Part shown: in pieces, positions 1-10,846 of the stretch
Numbering within the stretch: position 1 is the first letter of the stretch
Layout: each line of letters begins with the position of its first letter
NCBI RefSeq assembly: GCF_030408595.1
Contig: NZ_CP047080.1
Location: 2,445,685-2,509,684 of the forward strand
Source: Corynebacterium canis
GTDB taxonomy: Bacteria > Actinomycetota > Actinomycetes > Mycobacteriales > Mycobacteriaceae
Direction: 5' to 3'
Length of the DNA stretch: 64,000 nucleotides
Notes under the pieces: model-generated
What the model saw: the letters and a program-made list of their open reading frames with translations, nothing else
Told to the model about the DNA's origin: nothing
Database searches by the model: none
Made by a program: the position numbers and the translations under genes

Positions 1-600
1 CGTGGCCTGCCCGGCGTCCGAAATATCGGCGCGGCTGATCAGAAAATACAGGCACGCCTGGAACAGCGCCGAAAGGATAATGCCAAATAGCACCAGCCGC
101 AGCGGGTCGGTGGTTCGACGCCACGCCAGCAGCCACATGATCGCGCCAGCGAACAGCCCTCCAAACAGTGCCGCAAGCGAAAGCCCAACGCCCGCCAGCC
201 ACGCGAACACAGTATCGGACTTACCCAAGACAATTGCGGCAACGGCGAATGCGGAGGCGCCGGAAGTGACTCCTAGGATATCCGGACTGGCGAGCGCATT
301 ACGCGCAACCGATTGTGTGAGCGCACCGGCGATGCCAAGGGCCATGCCTACCACCAGCGCCGTCACCACGCGAGGCATGCGCCACTTCCACACCACCAAG
401 CGCTCCATCGGCGCGTCGGTGCCTGCGAACACAATGCCGAATACCCGCGGCACGGAAAGCGGATAGTCACCGATGGCTATGCCCGCGGCCATAAGCAGCA
501 CAATCAGGACCGTGAGCGCGCCGATGACCACCGCAACCCACGGCCGCCGCACGCGGGAAATCGGGCCAAGCCGCAGCGGAGGCAGTTCCCGAACCGTCAT
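1..600 (-). CDS. fepG: FecCD-family siderophore ABC permease, FepG-like (partial, runs off the left edge)
   Basis: This is an inner-membrane permease subunit of an iron-siderophore importer. About 200 N-terminal residues are visible; the C-terminus lies outside the window. Translation starts at the ATG at 600-598, which overlaps the TGA of the preceding permease (ATGA arrangement), so the two are translationally coupled. The reading frame has a first hydrophobic helix, then WRMPRVVTALVVGMALGIAG, then an SVARNALASPDILG stretch, which is the signature of FecCD permeases (usual length about 330-350 aa). The neighbouring binding protein most resembles FepB, so this second permease is probably FepG-like and pairs with the FepD-like subunit. 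An ATPase gene (FepC) would be expected further left. The family is clear; the substrate is inferred. Confidence 0.85.
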   Translation of the reverse strand, partial: MTVRELPPLRLGPISRVRRPWVAVVIGALTVLIVLLMAAGIAIGDYPLSVPRVFGIVFAGTDAPMERLVVWKWRMPRVVTALVVGMALGIAGALTQSVARNALASPDILGVTSGASAFAVAAIVLGKSDTVFAWLAGVGLSLAALFGGLFAGAIMWLLAWRRTTDPLRLVLFGIILSALFQACLYFLISRADISDAGQAT

Positions 601-1665
601 AGTTGCACCACCCTATTGCGCCACAGCAGGTACAGGAACACCGGCGCGCCGACGAACGCCAGTACGATGCCCACCTCTATCTCCCCCGGCTTTGCGACGA
701 CCCGTCCCACCATGTCCGCAACCAGCAGCAGCGCCGCACCGATCACCGCCGCATATGGGAGCACCCACCGATAATCCACCCCGCAAATCGAACGTGCGAT
801 CTGTGGGGTAAGGAGCCCAAGGAAGCTGATCGGCCCAGCGGCGGCGGTGGCCACGGCGGCAAGGAACGCGATCACGGCAATGCCGGTCACCCGCGCCCGC
901 GCCGCATCTACCCCGAGCGATTGCGCGACGTCATCACCCAAATTGAGCAGGTTAAGCTGCGGCGCCATTAGGAAGGCGATGGTAATCCCAATGATCGTGG
1001 CCGGGATCAGGACGTAGAGGGTTTCCAGGTTTCCTTTGTTCACGGCGCCGATTGTCCAGAAGCGCATACGTTCGAGTGCGCCGGCATCGCTGAGGATCAG
1101 CGAGGTGGTAAACGCGCTCAGCACCGCCGAAAGCGCCGCCCCGCTGAGCACTAGGGTCATGGGGTTGAGCTGCCCCGCGCCCACATTCGCCAGCACGAAC
1201 ACCAGTACGGTCGCGCCGATAGCACCCAGGAACGCCGCAATGGAAGTAAACGCCATGCTGGCGATCCCAGTGAAAGCGGTGAAAGCTACCACCCCCAGCG
1301 CCGCGCCTGCGGACACGCCGACGATGCCGGGATCCGCGAGCGGGTTGCGCGTGTGTCCCTGAATCAGCGCCCCCGCGACCCCAATGGCGGCGCCGACAAA
1401 TACGGCGATCAGGGTGCGGGGGATTCTTTGTTCGGAAATAACTCGGAAATCGGCGTTCACGGAAAGGGGATCGTGTACCGCCGCCAGAATATTTGAAAGA
1501 TTACCCATAATTTGTGCGGCACTTATTTGCCCGAGCGCCAATAAACAGACTTATTACGCTGCCCGCCGCTACCGCCAAAACCAATAAGAAAAGCCATATG
1601 CTGCGAGTTTTCCAATGCGTCGGTGGCGCTGAATGCGTGACGATGTTCGTTTCTAACGTTGGCAC
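597..1665 (-). CDS. fepD: FecCD-family siderophore ABC permease, FepD-like, with an apparent +1 frameshift near the N-terminus
   Basis: This is the first permease of the siderophore importer. The uninterrupted frame is 597-1541 (314 aa, TTG start) and contains IPRTLIAVFVGAAIGVAGAL and HTRNPLADPGIVGVSAGAAL, typical of FecCD proteins, but it lacks the usual first transmembrane helix. That helix is encoded directly upstream in another frame (IWLFLLVLAVAGSVISLFIG), opening at a GTG at 1665-1663 preceded by an AGGGA Shine-Dalgarno. Removing one A from the AAA run at 1526-1528 joins the two as GARAISAAQIMGNL, the expected family sequence. Either the strain carries a frameshift, a sequencing error is present, or translation starts internally at the TTG. 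The gene diverges from fepB and shares its iron-box region. Confidence 0.8.
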
Positions 1666-1705
1666 GAATTCCCTACATTCCGGTGTTCAGACTCGGCAAA
1701 AACTA

Positions 1706-1746
1706 TTGACAGCAACCATACGCTAATTTAGGCTAAGCAACCCTAA
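1706..1746 (+). promoter_or_regulatory. fepB promoter overlapped by a DtxR-type iron box
   Basis: TTGACA (1706-1711) and TAGGCT (1729-1734) are spaced 17 bp and form a good -35/-10 pair for fepB. A 19-bp partial palindrome at 1728-1746, TTAGGCTAAGCAACCCTAA, matches the corynebacterial DtxR operator consensus at 14 of 19 positions, including both TTAGG and CCTAA ends. It overlaps the -10 element, so Fe-DtxR binding would block initiation. The same operator lies about 60 bp upstream of the divergent permease genes and could control both arms. Confidence 0.75.
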
Positions 1747-1783
1747 GCAAATTGTATGGCGCACTTAGGAGAGGACCTCCACC

Positions 1784-2860
1784 ATGACGCAGCGTTCCCA
1801 CATTCGAACTAGAATTCTCACAGCAGGTCTTTTCATTACCGTCGGGCTGACCGCCGCCGCCTGCTCCCCGGCCGAAAACTCCACCGAAAGCGCGCAATCC
1901 ACCGCCGCCAGCAGCAGCGCCTCTGACAGCGAAAACCAAGGCCAGTGGCCGCGCACCGTCGATTCGCTGGTGGTGCAGGACGGCAAAGCCACCAAAGAAA
2001 CCGAAAAAGTTGAAATCCCCGCGCAGCCGAAGCGCATCGTTTCCACCACCGTCACCGTCACCGGCAGTTTATTGGCTATCGACGCCCCGGTGGTCGCCAC
2101 CGGCGGTGCGCAACCCGGCCCTGCAGCCTCCGACAAAGGATTCTTCAATCAGTGGGCACAGGTTGCCGAGGACCGCAATGTGGAAAGCCTTTATCACCTT
2201 GATCCAAACCTGGAAAAAATCGTGGGGCAGCAGCCGGACCTGATCGTGGTCTCCGCCGCGGGTGCCGACTCCGCGACGAAACTCCACGACCAGCTCAAAG
2301 ACGTCGCCCCAGTCGTGGTGGTGGACTATTCCGACAAGAGCTGGGAAGCCCTGATCACCGAACTGGGCACGATCACCGGTTTGGAAAGCAATGCGGAAAG
2401 CACGCTGGAATCCTTTAATAAGCGCCTAAATGAGGTCAAGGACGCGATCACGGTCCCCGACCAACCAACGAACATTGGGTTGGCGCTCGCCGAGGGCGAA
2501 GGCATGAGCCTGTGGACCAAGCAATCCGCGCAGGGCGAATTGCTTGCCGAGCTCGGCTTTGAGGTGGCGGAACCCGCTGCGGATATCGTGGACACCTCGG
2601 GGCAATTCGGCAAACGCACCGACGTTAAACGCGTCACACCGGAGAACCTAGACAAGGCTCTCACCGGCAAAACCTTCTTGGTAAGCAATGTCGACGGCAC
2701 CGAAGATCCGGTTGCCAAAATCAAGTCGAACCCGCAGCTTGCCGACGCCGAAGTGGTTAATAGCGATCACGTCTATGCCATCGACCCCGAGATTTTCCGC
2801 GTGGACTACTACAGCGCCCTCGGATTCCTGGATCAGATAGAGAAACTCTTTAAGAAGTAA
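1784..2860 (+). CDS. fepB: Iron-siderophore ABC transporter substrate-binding lipoprotein, FepB-like
   Basis: This is the extracytoplasmic binding protein that captures a ferric siderophore and delivers it to the FepD/FepG permease. The 358-aa product has a lipoprotein signal peptide ending at the lipobox LTAAAC (Cys27), then a Ser/Ala-rich linker and a TroA/BtuF-type binding fold. The stretch TGSLLAIDAPVVATGG, the DPNLEKIVGQQPDLIVVSAA segment and SDKSWEALITELGTITG closely resemble enterobactin-binding FepB. The start is the ATG at 1784 behind a purine-rich AGGAGAGGA region. The gene diverges from the permeases under an iron-box promoter, so it should be induced by iron starvation. The exact siderophore is not established. 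Its 3' end overlaps the converging ssb gene by 11 bp. Confidence 0.88.
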   Translation: MTQRSHIRTRILTAGLFITVGLTAAACSPAENSTESAQSTAASSSASDSENQGQWPRTVDSLVVQDGKATKETEKVEIPAQPKRIVSTTVTVTGSLLAIDAPVVATGGAQPGPAASDKGFFNQWAQVAEDRNVESLYHLDPNLEKIVGQQPDLIVVSAAGADSATKLHDQLKDVAPVVVVDYSDKSWEALITELGTITGLESNAESTLESFNKRLNEVKDAITVPDQPTNIGLALAEGEGMSLWTKQSAQGELLAELGFEVAEPAADIVDTSGQFGKRTDVKRVTPENLDKALTGKTFLVSNVDGTEDPVAKIKSNPQLADAEVVNSDHVYAIDPEIFRVDYYSALGFLDQIEKLFKK

Positions 2861-3425
2861 CCTCCACCCGAACCTCCTGCCCCTCATCTTCCGACTGCGG
2901 TGCAGGGTCAATGGTTCCCGGCTGCGGTGCAGGGTCGCTGGCTCCCGGCTGCGGTGCAGGGTCGATAGCGGAGGTGGCCGTAAGGTCTTCATCGTACCCA
3001 CCCTCCGCCTCCGGGTCGAAGGCCTTCGGGGCCTTCACCCGCTTATCCCCCACCGGTTGCAACGGCGCAGTGGGCAACGAATTCACCGTGTACCTGCTCA
3101 AATCCACCCCAATATGCGTGGACTTCAGCACAATTCGAGATTGCCGATTACCGTCCTTATCATCCCATTCACTGCTGACCATCGTGCCCGTTGCGATCAC
3201 GGCCATGCCGCCCCGCAAACTCGATTTCACATTGCGCGCCAGCTGGCCCCAACACTCCACGCCGATATACAGGTTGTCATAGCTTTCCCACCGCCCAGTG
3301 CCTTGATTGAGCCTGCGCCTGCTCGATGCGAGGCGGAACCGGGCGATTTCCCCAGTCTCGCTGATCTTTTTCAACAGTGGATCCGAAACCAAATGGCCGG
3401 TAACAGTGACAGTTTGCTGCGCCAT
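2850..3425 (-). CDS. ssb: Single-stranded DNA-binding protein (SSB paralogue)
   Basis: The 191-aa protein has an N-terminal OB fold (residues about 3-108; VTVTGHLVSDPLLKKI, RWESYDNLYIGVECWGQLA, GMAVIATGTMVSSEWDDKDG), typical of bacterial SSBs, followed by a disordered acidic tail. The tail carries a short tandem repeat, DPAPQPG/DPAPQS, three times. It does not end in the acidic DDDIPF-type tip that recruits partner proteins in the housekeeping SSB, ending instead in VRVEVTS. It is therefore probably the accessory paralogue rather than the replication SSB normally found between rpsF and rpsR. It stands alone, converging on fepB. Confidence 0.85.
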   Translation of the reverse strand: MAQQTVTVTGHLVSDPLLKKISETGEIARFRLASSRRRLNQGTGRWESYDNLYIGVECWGQLARNVKSSLRGGMAVIATGTMVSSEWDDKDGNRQSRIVLKSTHIGVDLSRYTVNSLPTAPLQPVGDKRVKAPKAFDPEAEGGYDEDLTATSAIDPAPQPGASDPAPQPGTIDPAPQSEDEGQEVRVEVTS

Positions 3426-3929
3426 GGCGAGCTCCTTTAGCGTTCAGTAGTTTTGCTATCTCTCCACCTAGCCTGCCTCTCCCACCCCACCTTTGGGAAG
3501 TGTTTTGCCATGCATCGACCGCCAACCTGTGGATAACTATGCGTTATCCACAGGCCAAGCGCGCACCAACCCCCAAAACCTTTTCCAACCGATGCCCAAT
3601 CGCCGAAGCATGGGCACGCAGCGGCGTGAAACCCTGAGCTTCCGCACCGAACCTTCCGCGCAAAGTGTGAATAATTTTAGCACCATCGGCCCTGTCGGAT
3701 CTGCCTCAGGCACATCTAACACGGCCGTTTCGCGCTCCTGCGGAAACACCACCCCCAGCACCTCAGCGTGTCAGATCTGCCTGACCAAGGGTTTTCGTGG
3801 ACCGACCACCGCAGCAACATGACAACGCAAATGGCGGCGCGACGGATCCAACTAACCCAAGCTTTCCCCGAAATGAGCGCTCAAGATACCCCACCCCGCC
3901 CGAGCGCCCTAGAGCCCCCGCCCCAACTC
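3426..3929. other. Intergenic region with no convincing gene; contains a paired DnaA-box palindrome
   Basis: The 504 bp between ssb and the CopD/CtaG gene has several short open frames but none with a ribosome-binding site, family resemblance or codon pattern I can support. Its one clear element is the perfect inverted repeat listed separately at 3526-3554. Confidence 0.5.
3526..3554. repeat. Perfect 12-bp inverted repeat formed by two opposed DnaA-box sequences
   Basis: The arms CCTGTGGATAAC (3526-3537) and GTTATCCACAGG (3543-3554) are exact reverse complements around a 5-nt TATGC loop. Each arm contains TTATCCACA, the consensus high-affinity DnaA box. There is no T-run, so it is not an ordinary intrinsic terminator. 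A closely related palindrome occurs at 63449-63477. Confidence 0.85.
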
Positions 3930-5966
3930 TCAGTTGATGCGATCCCCGCCGGCATTCATCTGCGCCAGCATGGCGTTGTATGCCTCCATTTCTTCATCGC
4001 CCGTGGCGTCCGCATGTTCGTCGTAGGTGCGCATCTGCCGCCGGTCGTCCCGATACCAAGCCACCAGCAACGCGCCGAACACGATTACCAGCGGGAATTG
4101 GCCGGAGGCCCAGGCGATACCGCCGCCCACGTTCTGATCGTGCAGCAGGTTCATTTCCCAAGGCAGCCCCAGCGTAGCGTAGAAATCCTCCGCCAGGATG
4201 GTTTGCATCTGCATAAGCGTCACGCCGAACCACATGTGGAACGGCAGGGAGCCGGACAGCCATGCCAACCTGCCCATTGGGCCACCGCGACCGGGCAAGG
4301 GGTCGATGCCGATGAGCTCCCAGTAATACATGCAGCCGGACCATATAAAGATCACGTTCATGCCAAGGTGTCCGGCGTGTTCGGTGACCGCGACGTCGTA
4401 AAGCGGGGTGAGGTACAAGATATAGAAGATCACCAGAAACTGAATGGTATTCACCGCAGGGTGAGTGCAAAAGCGCACCACGGGATTATCAATAGCCACC
4501 TCCAGCCACTCGCGCGGCCCGGGATGCCCCGGCTCACCGGGTTCCAACGCCGCCAACCATAGCGTCAAAGGCCCACCCAGCACCCAGAACACGGGCACGC
4601 CCATGGAGAGGATCATGTGCCCCACCATGTGCATGGAAAACGTGGCGGGCATATTCATGCCGATGCCGGAACACATGGTTACCAGCAGCATCAGGCAGCC
4701 GGTGAGGAACCAGGCGGTGCGTCCCCACGCCCAGTGTTCGCCGCGGGAGCGCAGCCGCCACACGCCCCAGAGATAAGCGGCGGCCAGCAAGATAGCCAGC
4801 GTGCCAAACACGATATCGAATCGCCACATGGTCCATACGTTCCAAATCGTCGGCTCCACAAACAATTTGTAGCCCAATTGGATATCCATGGTGTTCAGGT
4901 CGGGTTCCCGCGGCGGCGGTGGCGGGGTGCGCCCCAAGGACACAGCAACGCCGCAGATTGCCGCCATGACCAGCACTTCTACCACCGCCACCTGGCGGAA
5001 CAATTGCGGGCGCTCGTCCAGTTTCGGGATCGCCCACACTCGGTGCGCGAAGCCAAAGGCGGCCAGCACCAGCACGCCGATAAACTTCGCGGTGATCAGC
5101 CAGCCATAGTCGGTGGTAAACCAATCCGAAAATTCGATCCGGATCCCCGCGTTGATCAGCCCGGAAATGCTCATCACCAGCACCGAAACCAGAGCGATCT
5201 TCGAATACCTGGACACCGCCTGCCGCAGTTCCAGGCCGCGACGCCGGCCGTGGGCGATAAGCGCCATCAACCCGCCCAGCCACAGCACCGTAAACAGCAG
5301 GTGCCACAGGTAGGAGTTCGTGCCATAATCGTGGTCGCCGCCCGTGGCGGAGTGCCCTTCCAGCCCGAGCGGCACGATCATAATCACCGAGCCGAAGAAT
5401 AAAACGGGTTGCATGATCCAGCGCCGCGAGAACACTCCCGTTACCCCCGTTGCGGCGGCGAGGATGCCCACCCACAGCCACGCAAGGGACGTCGATACCT
5501 GGTTTATTGCTATCGCCCAGTTTTCCATTTTTGCGGCCTGCAGCAGTGATTCGCCGGACACGTCCGAAAGGTACATGGGCACCATAAGGAAGGCTATCGC
5601 CGCGAGGAAAAGTGCAGAGATCGCGCCTGTGCGGGAGGCAATCGCGCCGTCCACACTCAGCTCCGCCGTGCGCAACTCATCGCTGCGTGGCGAGACCAAA
5701 AACCCCGCTAGCAGGAAGGATCCCGTGCTTAACGCCGCCAGCACCCAACCCCCGGCACGCAGCAACGGCAAGCCGACCGTGGTGAGCACGCCCGGGTCCG
5801 GAATACCCAGCGCGGCCAGCGACGCCCCCAAAAAGCGCCAAGATATCCAGGCCCCCACCACACCCGCGACGAAAAAGAACAACACATATAACGGCCATGA
5901 TGCCCGCACTCGCCCGCGTTTCGACGCCGCGCTCACGGCGGGGGTATCAACTGCAACGTTAGACAT
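3930..5966 (-). CDS. Bifunctional copper resistance protein CopD / cytochrome c oxidase assembly protein CtaG
   Basis: This is a 678-aa polytopic membrane protein. The N-terminal half (to about residue 330) has repeated hydrophobic helices and a central HLLFTVLWLGGLMALIAHGR segment typical of CopD copper-import domains. The C-terminal half fits the caa3-type CtaG family (MCSGIGMNMPATFSMHMVGH, ILSMGVPVFWVLGGPLTLWL, PFHMWFGVTLMQMQTILAED), with many His and Met residues suited to copper. The fusion is standard in corynebacteria and is thought to deliver copper for cytochrome oxidase maturation. The start is the ATG at 5966. It is monocistronic as far as can be seen, and tRNA-Arg lies about 100 bp upstream on the other strand. 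Confidence 0.9.
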   Translation of the reverse strand: MSNVAVDTPAVSAASKRGRVRASWPLYVLFFFVAGVVGAWISWRFLGASLAALGIPDPGVLTTVGLPLLRAGGWVLAALSTGSFLLAGFLVSPRSDELRTAELSVDGAIASRTGAISALFLAAIAFLMVPMYLSDVSGESLLQAAKMENWAIAINQVSTSLAWLWVGILAAATGVTGVFSRRWIMQPVLFFGSVIMIVPLGLEGHSATGGDHDYGTNSYLWHLLFTVLWLGGLMALIAHGRRRGLELRQAVSRYSKIALVSVLVMSISGLINAGIRIEFSDWFTTDYGWLITAKFIGVLVLAAFGFAHRVWAIPKLDERPQLFRQVAVVEVLVMAAICGVAVSLGRTPPPPPREPDLNTMDIQLGYKLFVEPTIWNVWTMWRFDIVFGTLAILLAAAYLWGVWRLRSRGEHWAWGRTAWFLTGCLMLLVTMCSGIGMNMPATFSMHMVGHMILSMGVPVFWVLGGPLTLWLAALEPGEPGHPGPREWLEVAIDNPVVRFCTHPAVNTIQFLVIFYILYLTPLYDVAVTEHAGHLGMNVIFIWSGCMYYWELIGIDPLPGRGGPMGRLAWLSGSLPFHMWFGVTLMQMQTILAEDFYATLGLPWEMNLLHDQNVGGGIAWASGQFPLVIVFGALLVAWYRDDRRQMRTYDEHADATGDEEMEAYNAMLAQMNAGGDRIN

Positions 5967-6072
5967 GTCCCCCAGGGTAGTTTGTAGATTCCAGCCACCC
6001 TACTCCACCACCACGTTGGTGACCGCAAACGGGTGTGCGGTAAAGTTCCCGAAGTAAGGTTTTTACCTTCAA

Positions 6073-6146
6073 GCCTCCTTAGCTCAGTGGATTAGAGCAT
6101 CCGGTTTCTACCCGGCTGGTCGCGGGTTCGAATCCTGCAGGGGGCG
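6073..6146 (+). tRNA. tRNA-Arg (anticodon TCT)
   Basis: A full cloverleaf can be folded. The acceptor arms are GCCTCCT and AGGGGGC, the D-stem is GCTC/GAGC, the anticodon loop TTTCTAC reads TCT (AGA codons), and the T-arm is GCGGG-TTCGAAT-CCTGC with discriminator G. The CCA end is not encoded. A short T-run follows directly. Confidence 0.95.
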
Positions 6147-6165
6147 CTTTTTAATGTCAGGTCGC

Positions 6166-6233
6166 CCGCGCCGCGATGGGTTGTGCGCAACCGCCCTCAT
6201 CAGCCGCGCCGCGATGGGTTGTGCGCAACCGCC
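6166..6233 (+). repeat. Two direct copies of a 30-bp GC-rich element
   Basis: The 30-bp unit at 6166-6195 is repeated exactly at 6204-6233, separated by 8 bp. Each copy contains the small palindrome GGTTG-TGCG-CAACC. It lies between tRNA-Arg and the end of licT, with no coding support. Confidence 0.8.
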
Positions 6234-6244
6234 GACCTGGGGCT

Positions 6245-6364
6245 CGTCTTTCTATTCTTCATTCGGGGGTCTAACGAAGAAATTCAGGACGAATCTGGCC
6301 CAAAAAGGCTGCAAATCGTCTTTTTATTCTTCGTTCGGCACCCCAATGAAGAAATTCAGGACGA
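6245..6364. repeat. Two tandem 48-bp hairpin-forming repeats with a diverged loop
   Basis: The copies at 6245-6292 and 6317-6364 share CGTCTTT, TATTCTTC and GAAGAAATTCAGGACGA but differ in the centre. The outer parts can pair (TTCTTC with GAAGAA, CGTC with GACG), so each unit folds as an imperfect stem-loop. They sit downstream of the licT stop codon on the minus strand, where they could act as transcription or mRNA 3' ends. They may instead be members of a dispersed palindromic repeat family. Confidence 0.6.
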
Positions 6365-6449
6365 TCGCAGGTCAACGGCTGCACACAACCTATCCGGAGC
6401 GGGCAGGGTCCCAGTCCAGCCAGGCAGTTTCCAAACCCCAGCCGACCAA

Positions 6450-8683
<2,234 letters not shown>

Positions 8684-8694
8684 CTATTTTCTAA

Positions 8695-10611
8695 TCAGAG
8701 GGTGATCAAGAATCCGGCTTCCCCACGTACGGCGGGGGCGCCAGTGTGTTCGGGGACCCGCACGGCCGCGAATTTCGCTGGATTGGTCACCACGAGGATA
8801 GTTGTTGGATCAAAACCGGCGGCGGCGATAGCCGCCACGTCCGCCGTGCCGAGCAGCTGGCCGCGGGTGACGGTGTCGCCCTTGTGCACCTGCGGCGCGA
8901 AATGCTCGCCCTTGAGCTTCACCGTGTCGATGCCGATGTGCACGAGGATTTCCGCGCCCTCCTCCGTGCGAATGCCGTATGCGTGCCCGGATGCCGGCGC
9001 CGCCACCACTTTGCCGCTGACCGGGGCAAAGAACTCGTTGCTGGTCGGCAGCACCGCCGTTCCCGTGCCCATCGCTCCGCTTGAAAACGCCGGGTCCGCG
9101 ACCTCCGCCAGGGGGATTACCTCGCCCGCCACCGGCAACAGGACTGGCACCGTACCGCTTATCGACGCCGCGCCCGCGACCTCCGCGGCCGCCTCCCCCG
9201 CCGCGGCTTCCGCGGCAGCCGCCTCGGCTTCTTCCTTGCGCTCGATGGACGGCAGCATCACAAAGGTGCCGATAAACGCCAGCAGGATCGCAAGCCCGGA
9301 GGCGAACACCTGTGTGTAAATGGAGCCGACGGTAAAGGACGCCGAAAACGCCAAGAGCGATGGGAACACAAATGCGTCTTGAGCGTTGCCGCCGATACCC
9401 ACGATCGCGCCGCCGATCGCGCCCGAGACGCAACCGATAATAAACGGAACCTTGAGCGGCAGGTTCACACCGTAAATGATCGGCTCGGTCACCCCGGCAA
9501 GGAATCCGGACACCGCCGCCGGGGAGGCAAGCTTGCGGCGCTTTGCGTTTCGGGTCCGAATCGCCACCGCCAGCACCGCGCCGCATTGGGCCAATACCGC
9601 CGGCATCAGCGGGGCCATAATGGTGCTGTATCCAACCGTGGCAAGATCATTCAGCATCACCGGCACTAGGCCCCAGTGCAAGCCGAAAATGACCAGTACC
9701 TGCCAGAATCCGCCCAGCAACGCGCCCGCCAGCCAGGGCATCGCCTGGTAGATGGCGAGCAAACCGGAGGAAATGCCATTGGCCAGCAGCATGGTCAAGG
9801 GGCCGATGGTGAGCAAAACCAACGGCACCATAACGATCACGCACAGCAACGGGACCATAAAGTTCCGCAATGCGCTCGGTAGCACCTTTTCCAAACCGCG
9901 CTGCACATAGCTCAACGCCCACACGCTCACAATCGCGGGAATCACCGAAGACGCATAGGACATGGAAGTTAGCGGCAGCCCAAAGAAGCGCAGCGCCTCT
10001 TCCCCACCCATCAGCGCAACCAGATCGGGATGCAGCAGCGGCGCCACCACCGCCATCGCGATAAACTCATTGGCTCGGAATCGGCGGGCCGCCGTCACCG
10101 CCAAAAACAGCGGCAGGAACGTAAACAACCCATCCACGGCGGCGTTAAACACGATGTATTCCGTGCTTTCGGGGCTTAACCAGCCGAATTGCGCCACCAT
10201 GCTCAACCCGGCCTTGCCCAGCGCGATGCCGGCAAGGGCCCACAACACCGGCGTGAAAATCGCGGAAATGATATCCACGAAGGCATCCAGCGGATTCTTC
10301 TTCTCCTTGGGTGCAGGCTCCGCAGTGGAAGATTCCTTACCGCCCTTGCCTTGCATGCCCGGCAAGGCGACCACGGCCTCGTAGGCAAACGGGACGTCAT
10401 TACCCACAACCACTTGGTGTTGGCCACCTGCGGTCACCACCGTGAGCACGCCCGGCGCCGACTCCGCGGCCTTAACGTCCGCACGCGCGGCGTCGATAAG
10501 CGCGAAACGCAATCTCGTGGCGCAGTGGACCACGCCGCGAATATTATCCGCACCGCCGAACGCGGCAACCACCTCCCGCGCCAAATCCTCAAAATCAGCC
10601 TTGACGGCCAT
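8695..10611 (-). CDS. bglF: PTS beta-glucoside transporter subunit IIABC (BglF/BglP-like)
   Basis: This membrane permease imports and phosphorylates beta-glucosides. It has domain order B-C-A in 638 aa. The EIIB domain (about 1-90) has the phosphocysteine in GVVHCATRLRF (Cys30). The EIIC domain (about 110-460) has many transmembrane segments and GVTEPIIYGVNLPLK. An Ala/Glu-rich linker leads to the C-terminal EIIA domain (about 510-638) with ILVHIGIDTVKLKG. I chose the ATG at 10611, which follows AGGAAAGGAAAGGG; a longer open frame upstream would cover the leader and lacks support. It is the first gene of the operon behind an antitermination leader. Confidence 0.92.
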   Translation of the reverse strand: MAVKADFEDLAREVVAAFGGADNIRGVVHCATRLRFALIDAARADVKAAESAPGVLTVVTAGGQHQVVVGNDVPFAYEAVVALPGMQGKGGKESSTAEPAPKEKKNPLDAFVDIISAIFTPVLWALAGIALGKAGLSMVAQFGWLSPESTEYIVFNAAVDGLFTFLPLFLAVTAARRFRANEFIAMAVVAPLLHPDLVALMGGEEALRFFGLPLTSMSYASSVIPAIVSVWALSYVQRGLEKVLPSALRNFMVPLLCVIVMVPLVLLTIGPLTMLLANGISSGLLAIYQAMPWLAGALLGGFWQVLVIFGLHWGLVPVMLNDLATVGYSTIMAPLMPAVLAQCGAVLAVAIRTRNAKRRKLASPAAVSGFLAGVTEPIIYGVNLPLKVPFIIGCVSGAIGGAIVGIGGNAQDAFVFPSLLAFSASFTVGSIYTQVFASGLAILLAFIGTFVMLPSIERKEEAEAAAAEAAAGEAAAEVAGAASISGTVPVLLPVAGEVIPLAEVADPAFSSGAMGTGTAVLPTSNEFFAPVSGKVVAAPASGHAYGIRTEEGAEILVHIGIDTVKLKGEHFAPQVHKGDTVTRGQLLGTADVAAIAAAGFDPTTILVVTNPAKFAAVRVPEHTGAPAVRGEAGFLITL

Positions 10612-10646
10612 CGCCCTTTCCTTTCCTAAAAACTGCCCTGAAACGC

Positions 10647-10688
10647 AAAAAGACCTAAGCCGCACGGAAAACCGAACTGCTTAGGTCT
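10647..10688 (-). terminator. Leader terminator of the bgl operon (antitermination-controlled)
   Basis: On the minus strand the arms AGACCTAAGC and GCTTAGGTCT pair over 10 bp and are followed by a T-run, giving an intrinsic terminator between promoter and bglF. Its upstream arm overlaps the RAT sequence at 10684-10714, as required for mutually exclusive folding. Confidence 0.9.
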
Positions 10689-10714
10689 TGCCCCGCTGGA
10701 GCGGGTCACAATCC
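10684..10714 (-). promoter_or_regulatory. RAT (ribonucleic antiterminator) site bound by LicT
   Basis: Read on the minus strand, the site runs GGATTGTGACCCGC - loop - GCGGGGCAAGACC, matching the sac/bgl RAT pattern (GGATTGT-AC ... GGCAAAACC). It overlaps the 5' arm of the terminator. Dephosphorylated or activated LicT should stabilise it and open expression of bglF-bglA-licT. Confidence 0.88.
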
Positions 10715-10846
10715 TTCAAACCCAACGGAATGGGTACTTGAACATCAAGTATGGCGTGCTGCATCACAAAAGCAATAGGTGTGACGGGGATTACTTATGT
10801 GGGGTTTTGGGGGCGTGTCGCGGGCTGCGGCGCCTGGGAGTTCGAA

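Noticed and set aside
8810..9586. 258-codon Gly/Arg-rich frame antisense-shifted inside the PTS gene
   Set aside because: It is a GC-driven shadow of the bglF coding frame, with low-complexity composition.
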